Part shown: positions 51,633 through 58,216 of the stretch, in pieces
How positions within the stretch are numbered: position 1 is the stretch's first letter
How the letters are laid out: each line of letters opens with the position of its first letter
Assembly (NCBI GenBank): GCA_910579015.1
Contig: CAJTRO010000015.1
Span: 1 to 64,000, forward strand
DNA: 64,000 nt
Source of the DNA: an uncultured Dorea sp.
GTDB lineage: Bacteria > Bacillota_A > Clostridia > Lachnospirales > Lachnospiraceae
Reading direction: 5' to 3'
Translations under genes and position numbers: made by a program
The notes under the pieces: model-generated
Databases searched by the model: none
Seen by the model: the letters and a program-made list of their open reading frames with translations, nothing else
What the model was told of the DNA's origin: nothing

Positions 51633-53018
51633 ATGGCAGAAGAGAAGAATCTATATCTGTTTGAGCAGGCGTCTGTACCCAGGGCGGTTGCGTCTATGGC
51701 GGTTCCTACGATCATCAGTTCTCTGGTGATGGTGATCTATAATCTGGCGGATACATATTTTGTGGGTATGCTGAACGATTCGGTACAGAATGCGGCAGTC
51801 ACGCTGTCCGCCCCGGTTCTGCTTGCATTTAACGCGGTCAATAATCTGTTTGGCGTCGGGACGTCGAGTATGATGAGCAGGGCCCTTGGGAGGAAGGAAT
51901 ACGATACGGTCCGCAGGGCGTCGGCATTCGGTTTCTATTGTACGGTTTTTTGCAGTATTCTGTTTTCGTTGATTTATATGACGGCGAAGGAACCTCTGCT
52001 GGTATTGCTCGGAACAGATGCGGATACGCTTACGGCAACAGGAGAATACATGAAGTGGACGGTTGCGTGCGGGGCTGTTCCGGCTATCTTGAATGTGGTA
52101 ATGGCCTATATGGTGCGTTCGGAGGGGTGCACGATGCACGCCAGTATCGGCACCATGAGCGGATGTATCTTGAACATCCTGCTCGATCCGGTCTTTATCC
52201 TGCCGCAGGGGCTGGATATGGGAGCTTCGGGGGCAGGGGCGGCCACATTTATCTCTAATTGTGCCGCGTGTCTGTATTTCTTCGTATTATTGTATATAAA
52301 AAGGGGAAAGACTTATGTATGCATAAACCCGCGCATGTTCCGATTTTCCAGGGCGGTGGCGAAGGAGATATGCGGGGTGGGGATACCGGCGTTGATCCAG
52401 AATCTGTTAAACGTGACGGGAATGACGGTTCTGAATAATTTTACGTCCGGATACGGCTCTGCCGCAGTTGCCGCAATGGGGATTTCCCAGAAGATCGATA
52501 TGGTGCCTATGAACATTGTGTTTGGCTTCTCGCAGGGTGTCATGCCTCTGATCAGTTATAATTACGCATCCGGGAACCGTAAAAGGATGAAGGAGACGGT
52601 GGTCTTCTCGGCAAAGCTTACGGTCAGTTCCCTTGTGGTTATAGCCGCGTGCTTCTTCCTGGGCGCAGGCTTCTGGATGAGGCTGTTTATCCGGAATGAG
52701 GAGATCATTGCCTATGGGACACATTTTCTCAGAGGATTGTGCCTGGCACTGCCGTTCTTTAACCTGGATGTACTGGCAATCGGGGTATTTCAGGCTGTGG
52801 GTATGGGAAGGAAATCATTCTTTTTCGCGATCCTCAGGAAGATTATTATGGAGATTCCCGCAATCTATCTGCTGAATAAGTTTGTTCCGCTCTGTGGGAT
52901 GGCATATGCACAACTGGTAACAGAGGTAATTCTGGCGGTCGCGGCGGTTGTGGTATTGAGGAGGATGCTGGGAGAAGAAAAGTGTGGGTTGGATACTGAT
53001 GGGAGGTCAGCAAAATGA
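51633..53018 (+). CDS. MATE-family efflux transporter
   Basis: 461 residues with about twelve membrane helices. N-terminal SVPRAVASMAVPTIISSLVM and YNLADTYFVG, and the internal GTSSMMSRALG and GYGSAAVAAMGISQKID, are typical of the NorM/DinF branch. MATE proteins export drugs or metabolites by sodium or proton antiport; the substrate cannot be told. AGAGGCTTGAA precedes the ATG. The stop overlaps the ATG of the decayed regulator (ATGA), suggesting a former operon. Confidence 0.93.
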   Translation: MAEEKNLYLFEQASVPRAVASMAVPTIISSLVMVIYNLADTYFVGMLNDSVQNAAVTLSAPVLLAFNAVNNLFGVGTSSMMSRALGRKEYDTVRRASAFGFYCTVFCSILFSLIYMTAKEPLLVLLGTDADTLTATGEYMKWTVACGAVPAILNVVMAYMVRSEGCTMHASIGTMSGCILNILLDPVFILPQGLDMGASGAGAATFISNCAACLYFFVLLYIKRGKTYVCINPRMFRFSRAVAKEICGVGIPALIQNLLNVTGMTVLNNFTSGYGSAAVAAMGISQKIDMVPMNIVFGFSQGVMPLISYNYASGNRKRMKETVVFSAKLTVSSLVVIAACFFLGAGFWMRLFIRNEEIIAYGTHFLRGLCLALPFFNLDVLAIGVFQAVGMGRKSFFFAILRKIIMEIPAIYLLNKFVPLCGMAYAQLVTEVILAVAAVVVLRRMLGEEKCGLDTDGRSAK

Positions 53019-53261
53019 CGATTGAAGAAATTGTTCATGGCGAATCCAGAAATGTAGAATTTAAGGTAACACTTAATGGAGAAGCATCAAAGAAGTATCA
53101 AAGAAGCATCAAGATGATTTTGGAGATGATTTGAACCGTACACAAAAGCAGATTCTTGAATTATTATCACAGGATGCAAGACTTTCGGCCAAGAAAATTT
53201 CAGAAAAAATCGATTGATTCGTCGTGGATCGCCGAAGAATGGCTATTGGGAGATTAAATAA
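53015..53261 (+). pseudogene. Remnant of an AlbA_2-type (schlafen-like) ATP-binding regulator
   Basis: Three collinear fragments in changing frames: MTIEEIVHGESRNVEFKV (start of an AlbA_2 domain), then in another frame DDLNRTQKQILELL and ARLSAKKISEKID (first helices of the C-terminal winged helix), a stop, then RRGSPKNGYWEIK and TAA, the usual end of this family. The middle of the protein is missing and part of the DNA-binding helix is deleted. A GAAGCATCAA direct repeat near 53085 and 53106 lies at one damage point. Its overlap with the MATE gene suggests it once regulated that exporter. Confidence 0.75.
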
Positions 53262-53290
53262 ATTATATTTACTAAAAGGAGAGTGGCGGA

Positions 53291-54013
53291 ATGCTAGAGG
53301 TTAAGAACCTGACGTTCAAAGTGAATGAGAACGGAATAGAAAGAAGTATAGTTAAGAATATAAGTTTCCATGTGGATGATGGTGAGATGCTTGTGATCAC
53401 GGGCCCAAATGGGGGCGGGAAGTCCACACTTGCCAAGATCCTTATGGGAATTGAGGAGGCAGATGAGGGGCAGATTGTACTGGATGGAGAGGATATCACC
53501 GCTTATGATATCAACCACCGGGCGGATGCAGGGATTGGTTTTGCATTCCAGCAGCCTCCGAGATTCAAGGGCATGACGGTGAACCGACTGTTGTCCCTGG
53601 CGGCAGGACGCAAGTTAAAGGAATCGGAATGCTGCGGACTGCTCAGCAGGGTAGGACTTTGCGCGCAAGAATATGTAAGGAGAGAGGTAGATGCAACACT
53701 CTCAGGCGGAGAGATGAAGCGCCTTGAGATTGCAACAGTACTTGCGAAGTCCCACAAGCTCTGTATCTTTGACGAGCCGGAAGCAGGGATTGACCTTTGG
53801 AGTTTCTCCATGCTGATCCAGGAATTTGAGAAGATCCATGATAAGAAGGCGGAAAGTCTGATACTGATCTCCCATCAGGAGAGGATCATCCAGATGGCTG
53901 ACAGGATCATGGTGATCGAGAACGGGACGATCGGGGCGGTCGGTACGAGAGATGAGATACTGCCGGCATTGCTAAAGGAGGAGAATGCCTGCTCCTGTAT
54001 GAACCGGGGATAG
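53291..54013 (+). CDS. sufC: Fe-S cluster assembly ATPase SufC
   Basis: 240 residues. ABC ATPase with Walker A GPNGGGKSTL, Q-loop FAFQQPPRFKG, signature LSGGEMKRLEIA, Walker B CIFDEPEAGID and the switch His in LISHQ. The SufC-type sequence around PEAGIDLWS distinguishes it from transporter ATPases. It powers the SufB scaffold in the cytoplasm. GGAG precedes ATG 53291; sufB follows after 35 bases. Confidence 0.92.
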   Translation: MLEVKNLTFKVNENGIERSIVKNISFHVDDGEMLVITGPNGGGKSTLAKILMGIEEADEGQIVLDGEDITAYDINHRADAGIGFAFQQPPRFKGMTVNRLLSLAAGRKLKESECCGLLSRVGLCAQEYVRREVDATLSGGEMKRLEIATVLAKSHKLCIFDEPEAGIDLWSFSMLIQEFEKIHDKKAESLILISHQERIIQMADRIMVIENGTIGAVGTRDEILPALLKEENACSCMNRG

Positions 54014-54048
54014 ATGGCAAAATTGCATAGAAAGGAGCAGAGAAATAA

Positions 54049-54978
54049 ATGGGAGAATTACTAGATAAGATTACAGAGAAGATACTGAAAAAGATAGATG
54101 GGAAGGAATTCGAGCAGAAGGGAGCGTTCAATCTTCGGCATAACGGCATCGCACTCTGTCATGGAGACAGCGAGCATATCAAGATTAAGAAGAAAGAAGA
54201 TAAGCAGGGGATTGACATTTTCATAGACGGACAGACGAAGGGGGAACAGGTGCATATACCGGTAGTGGTGGATTCTTCCGGGATGCATGATGTGGTTTAC
54301 AACGATTTCTACATTGACAAGGGTGCAGATGTGACGATTGTCGCAGGCTGCGGTATTCATAACAGCGGCTGCAACGAGAGCCGGCATGATGGGATTCATT
54401 CCTTCCATGTAGGGAAGGGAGCGAATGTGCGTTATGAAGAGAAGCATTACGGAGAAGGCGAAGGAACAGGTGCAAAGGTGCTGAATCCGGTGACGAAGAT
54501 TTATCTGGAGGAGGATGCGGTATTTACACTGGATACGGCGCAGATCAAAGGCGTGGATTCTACATTCCGGGAGACAGTTGTGGAGATGGGAAGCAATTCG
54601 AAGCTGTATGTGGTAGAGAAGTTGATGACGCATGACAGGCAGACGGCGGAATCGAATATGGAAGTTCAGTTGAACGGAGAGGGAAGCTCGGCGCAGATTG
54701 TCTCAAGGTCGGTCGCCAAGGGGGATTCCCGTCAGGTGTTCCATCCCAGGGCGGTGGGGAATGCAAGATGCCACGCCCACGTACAGTGTGATTCAATCAT
54801 TATGGATCATGCCGAGGTCAGCTCGATTCCAGAGATCAACGCGAGGCACCTGGATGCGGCGATCATTCATGAGGCGGCGATTGGAAGGATTAATGACGAG
54901 CAGTTGGTGAAACTGCGTACTCTGGGTATGACAGAGGAAGAAGCAGAAGGTGTGATTATTGATAATTTCCTGAATTAG
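54049..54978 (+). CDS. sufB: SufB/SufD-family Fe-S scaffold
   Basis: 309 residues, much shorter than the roughly 470-residue SufB of large SUF operons. The beta-helix core shows VVDSSGMHDVVYNDFYIDKG, SRHDGIHSFHVGKGANVRYE, and the C-terminal NARCHAHVQCDSIIMDHAEV and RHLDAAIIHEAAIGRI, with the conserved Cys and Glu. With sufC and no sufD, sufS or sufU nearby it fits the reduced two-gene SUF systems of anaerobes (described as SMS). The sulfur donor would come from elsewhere. AAGGAG before the ATG, terminator after. Confidence 0.88.
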   Translation: MGELLDKITEKILKKIDGKEFEQKGAFNLRHNGIALCHGDSEHIKIKKKEDKQGIDIFIDGQTKGEQVHIPVVVDSSGMHDVVYNDFYIDKGADVTIVAGCGIHNSGCNESRHDGIHSFHVGKGANVRYEEKHYGEGEGTGAKVLNPVTKIYLEEDAVFTLDTAQIKGVDSTFRETVVEMGSNSKLYVVEKLMTHDRQTAESNMEVQLNGEGSSAQIVSRSVAKGDSRQVFHPRAVGNARCHAHVQCDSIIMDHAEVSSIPEINARHLDAAIIHEAAIGRINDEQLVKLRTLGMTEEEAEGVIIDNFLN

Positions 54979-54994
54979 CTGAAATATTGTATTG

Positions 54995-55045
54995 GTCGTT
55001 CATCTGTTTGGATGCTTGTCCCGGCAGATGAACGACTATTTGTAT
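54995..55045 (+). terminator. Terminator of sufCB
   Basis: GTCGTTCATCTG and CAGATGAACGAC form a perfect 12-bp stem; the following TATTTGT is T-rich but not a pure run. Confidence 0.75.
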
Positions 55046-55069
55046 CGTTGTATTTTATCGGGCAACAGC

Positions 55070-55399
55070 TCAATGTGATATTTTCTCCGAAATTGTCCTG
55101 AGAATAGCCCTGCTTTTGTTTCTGACAGTTCTGACGGCAGGGGCTGTAAGCTTAGGAGGTTTGTGTCGTCTGCGCCGTTTGCGGTTGTTCTGTATGCCTT
55201 TATTTTTGGCGGGACGACTGTTCTGCATGAGTATGTTCGAAGGACGTTTTCTACAGTTACTGCCAGAAATATCACTGCTTTCATTATCAAGTTCAGACAG
55301 AGCAAAGAGAACATCTGCGTAATAGTCGTCTTTAATATCTTTTTTATTTCTAAAGAAGTCTTTTGTTCTTTTCGTGAGTTTTGTTTTATTGATGCGCAT
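55070..55399 (-). CDS. Small basic hypothetical protein, 109 aa
   Basis: Not recognised. ATG 55399 follows AAAGGAGG with good spacing, which favours this frame over the overlapping minus-strand frame. The N-terminus MRINKTKLTKRTKDFFRNKK is strongly basic, a short acidic piece follows (ALSELDNESSDISG), and the C-terminal half is very basic with NRKRRRRHKPPK. No signal peptide or membrane helix. The composition suggests nucleic-acid binding, but no domain supports that. It is convergent with sufB. Confidence 0.55.
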   Translation of the reverse strand: MRINKTKLTKRTKDFFRNKKDIKDDYYADVLFALSELDNESSDISGSNCRKRPSNILMQNSRPAKNKGIQNNRKRRRRHKPPKLTAPAVRTVRNKSRAILRTISEKISH

Positions 55400-55544
55400 T
55401 TGAATCCCTCCTTTAAACATTTTCCTATTGTAGTATGTTTTTGCCAAAGACTCAAGGGTTATCACAGAATGTTCACGAAGACATAAGATTTTCTTTAGAA
55501 AAGGACGGTTGGCCGGTTTAAACTATTTTAAATAATAGGCAAAG

Positions 55545-55585
55545 AAAAAATCCCGAAAACCTTTATGATTAAAGATTTCGGGATC
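55545..55585 (-). terminator. Terminator of tRNA-Leu
   Basis: Minus strand ATCCCGAAATCTTT pairs with AAAGGTTTTCGGGAT, followed by six T. Confidence 0.88.
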
Positions 55586-55594
55586 TCAATTTAC

Positions 55595-55677
55595 TGCGGA
55601 GAAAGGGACTTGAACCCTCACAGGATTGCTCCCACTAGAACCTGAATCTAGCGCGTCTGCCATTCCGCCATCTCCGC
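55595..55677 (-). tRNA. tRNA-Leu (anticodon CAG)
   Basis: Acceptor GCGGAGA (minus strand, from 55677) pairs with TCTCCGC, discriminator A. Anticodon arm CTAGA-TTCAGGT-TCTAG gives CAG; a long variable arm and GGGTTCAAGTCCC T arm confirm a class II tRNA. CCA is not encoded. Confidence 0.96.
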
Positions 55678-55688
55678 TAACAGAAATT

Positions 55689-55717
55689 ATTCTACCACAG
55701 GTTCTAAGATTTTGCAA
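55689..55717 (-). promoter_or_regulatory. Promoter of tRNA-Leu
   Basis: Minus strand TTGCAA, 17-bp spacer, TAGAAT, about 12 bases before the tRNA. Confidence 0.75.
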
Positions 55718-55756
55718 ATACTTTTTTCAAAAAAATTAAAAATTTTTTTGAATACT

Positions 55757-56875
55757 CTAGTGGACTTCAATCCCATTGACTTCCAGGTGATCGTCAATTG
55801 CAATCACCAGACAGCGGCGTCCGTCGATTTCCCGTGTCTCTACCAGGTCTGAGCGCTCAGGGTTCACCTTCACGATGACGTCGGGCGTCTCTATCTGGAA
55901 GGTTTTCACACTGGCGATATTAGAAGCAAGCAGTGTCTTCTTCTCGCCGACGGCCTGTTCGAACTCTTCATCAAAGGTTTCCAGTTTTTCCTCCGGCACA
56001 CCGCTTCTGGCAAGAAGCTTCTTAACCTCGGGTTTGGAGAGCTCTAATGGCTCCGGTTCTTCTTTTGATTCTTCCAGCATCTCGTTCAGGTTATCATGAA
56101 TATTGCGGATCACCTCGTACTCACAATCTTCACCGAGAGTATCGCTGATGATTGCCTGAAACGTGGTCTTCTGGTCTCCGGCTGTCAGTGGAATAGTGCT
56201 TCCAAGAACATTTGCAATCAGTTCAGGCTGAAGTTCTTCCGGCTTCTTGGTATAATACAGGATACTGTGGACATCACTGGAACGATCCTGGAATGCAGGG
56301 AAGAGGAAGCCTTTCGCGGGAGCCTCTACGATCCAGTCTCGGATCCGGTCTTCGATGTTGTTTGTCTCGGCGTTATATGTAAGCCCGGCCTTTGTCAGGT
56401 TCACGGGGCAGATACTGCAAAGGATGTGTTCATATACCGTATCCGAAGCGTCAAACATCTCCATGCCGTCAGAGGATTTGCCGGGAACATCATACACGGC
56501 GTGGATCAGGATGATGTAATAATTCTCTGCGTAAATGTAGTTGTCAATAACCCGGTCATAGAATTCTTCGATCAAAAGGTCGTCTGTAAGCTTGCTGTCG
56601 CGGAGTTTTAAGAGAAATTCCTGAGTACCTCCTTCCAATTCCTGGTCAAGGGGAAAGCTCATATTGAGCATGTTCTTTCCCAGAGTACCTGAGAGCGTAT
56701 GGCGGAAGATGTCAAAGTATTTGAATGCCTCTTCCTCCGGCAGGGACAGGAAGGCTTTCTTCAGCTCCGCTTTCTTCTCTTTCTCATGGTCCACATAACA
56801 GCCGCAGATGCGTGTGATGGCGCAGTTCTCCGGAGTAAACTGCTTGCGGATCTCTAGTATTTCTTTCTTGTTCAT
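55757..56875 (-). CDS. DUF4317 family protein
   Basis: 372 residues. It starts MNKKEILEIRKQFTPENCAI and TRICGCYVDHEKEKK, followed by LSLPEEEAFKYFDIFRHTLS, and later GFLFPAFQDRSSDVHSILYY, all typical of DUF4317, a soluble family common in Lachnospiraceae with no known function. The C-terminal part is helical and acidic (EEPEPLELSKPEVKKLLARS) and ends in a small beta region. ATG 56875 follows AAGGAAG; four codons upstream of it lack an SD. Monocistronic, upstream of tRNA-Leu. Confidence 0.88.
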   Translation of the reverse strand: MNKKEILEIRKQFTPENCAITRICGCYVDHEKEKKAELKKAFLSLPEEEAFKYFDIFRHTLSGTLGKNMLNMSFPLDQELEGGTQEFLLKLRDSKLTDDLLIEEFYDRVIDNYIYAENYYIILIHAVYDVPGKSSDGMEMFDASDTVYEHILCSICPVNLTKAGLTYNAETNNIEDRIRDWIVEAPAKGFLFPAFQDRSSDVHSILYYTKKPEELQPELIANVLGSTIPLTAGDQKTTFQAIISDTLGEDCEYEVIRNIHDNLNEMLEESKEEPEPLELSKPEVKKLLARSGVPEEKLETFDEEFEQAVGEKKTLLASNIASVKTFQIETPDVIVKVNPERSDLVETREIDGRRCLVIAIDDHLEVNGIEVH

Positions 56876-57006
56876 TGTTATCTGCACTTCCTTTTCTAAA
56901 AAATATTCTATCTGTATGTGTTCCTAAAACTTATCCAATCTTAGCACATTTATGGCAGATTGACAAGCTTAGAGCAGATTTAAAGAGATTACAAGATTAA
57001 TGTAAA

Positions 57007-57038
57007 AATCGAAATTGTTGAATTCAGAATCGAAACTG
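57007..57038 (+). promoter_or_regulatory. Two direct repeats 21 bp apart ahead of an AraC-type gene
   Basis: AATCGAAATTG (57007-57017) and AATCGAAACTG (57028-57038), spaced two helical turns as for AraC half-sites, 33 bases before a TATAAT at 57071-57076 that lacks a good -35. Confidence 0.5.
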
Positions 57039-57114
57039 CATACATAAAATAAGGATAATCTGGTATCTATTATAATAGGGGAGAAGACTTTTTGCTTGAA
57101 GAGAGGAAGTGTGG

Positions 57115-58047
57115 ATGGGGAAAAGGAAGAAGCAATATAGTATAGAAGAACAGATATTTTCTATATATCCAGATTTCCCGGTGCTGATCAATGATTCAGT
57201 AATATGGAACGAGGAAGTGAAGCCTCTTCATTTCCATTACTATCTGGAGATTGGATATTGTTTTGAAGGAAAGGGGTATTTCAGCAGTAACAGACAGACT
57301 GTAGAAATAGGAGCATATGATATCACCGTTACAGCGCCGAATATCCTGCATACAACTCGTTCGAACGCAGATATCTATACTCGCTTTTGTAATATATATG
57401 TAGACCTTTCAGATCTTGTCAAGCTGTTTCCAGAAGGAGAGTCGAAGACAAAGCTTAAAAGGGCTCAGGAATCTCTGCAAGATTTTTTCTGTCTGGACGG
57501 CAGATCACATCAGGATATTCTATGGCTTATTCAAGAGATCATCCGTCTTGGGAGGGAAGAAAAGCAGCGTTACAGAATGCAGATTCTCAGTCTGTTATAT
57601 GCGATGCTGTTGAAGATATATGATGTAATCTCGGACGGGAAGCGGGAGAATATCCCAGGCGGAAGTATAAATCTGCCGATCATGCCTGCGATTCAATATA
57701 TTTTTGACCATTATATGGAACCGATAAAGATCAGGCAGCTTGCCGAACTCTGCCATTTCAGCGAGAGCTATTTCCGCAAGGTATTTCTTGAGATGAAGGG
57801 AGTCGGTCCAATGACTTACCTGAACTGGATTCGTGTGCGTGCAGCCTGTCAGCTCCTTACAGATTCTGAGGATTCCGTGAGGATGATCGGTGAGAAATGC
57901 GGGTTTCCGTCAATTACTACATTCGAAAGGAATTTTAAACAGAGAACAGGTATGCTGCCTTCTCAGTGGAGAGAAAATCAGCAGAGTATACAAAAAAGAC
58001 ACCGCAAATCCTATGAGATTAAGAAGGTTTTTAATCAAAAGGAATAG
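57115..58047 (+). CDS. AraC-family transcriptional regulator
   Basis: 310 residues. The N-terminal cupin-like sensor has PLHFHYYLEIGYCFEGKGYF and APNILHTTRSN. The C-terminal domain (about 190-300) shows IKIRQLAELCHFSESYFRKV and IGEKCGFPSITTFERNFKQ followed by RTGMLPSQWRE, the AraC signature. ATG 57115 is 8 bases after GAGAGG; a GTG two codons before is less likely. It lies upstream of the large surface esterase on the same strand with a separate promoter between, so regulation of that gene is plausible. Confidence 0.88.
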   Translation: MGKRKKQYSIEEQIFSIYPDFPVLINDSVIWNEEVKPLHFHYYLEIGYCFEGKGYFSSNRQTVEIGAYDITVTAPNILHTTRSNADIYTRFCNIYVDLSDLVKLFPEGESKTKLKRAQESLQDFFCLDGRSHQDILWLIQEIIRLGREEKQRYRMQILSLLYAMLLKIYDVISDGKRENIPGGSINLPIMPAIQYIFDHYMEPIKIRQLAELCHFSESYFRKVFLEMKGVGPMTYLNWIRVRAACQLLTDSEDSVRMIGEKCGFPSITTFERNFKQRTGMLPSQWRENQQSIQKRHRKSYEIKKVFNQKE

Positions 58048-58070
58048 AAAAGAAAAAAACACAGGGGAAA

Positions 58071-58100
58071 TTGTCCAAAATAAATGAAAATGAATATTAT
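58071..58100 (+). promoter_or_regulatory. Promoter of the surface esterase gene
   Basis: TTGTCC, 18-bp spacer, TATTAT, with about 110 bases of A-rich leader. Confidence 0.5.
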
Positions 58101-58216
58101 AGAAGTGTAAATGTGGACATAAATACCAAAAAAGTTTGTATCTTAATAATGTAGATGCAGAATGCCGGAGGATTTGTATCTCTGGCATTTAATTTGCCAA
58201 AACGAGGAGGAACAGC

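Noticed and set aside
55036..55455. Alternative minus-strand frame of 139 codons overlapping the small basic protein
   Set aside because: Its start has no ribosome binding site, while the other frame starts right after AAAGGAGG.
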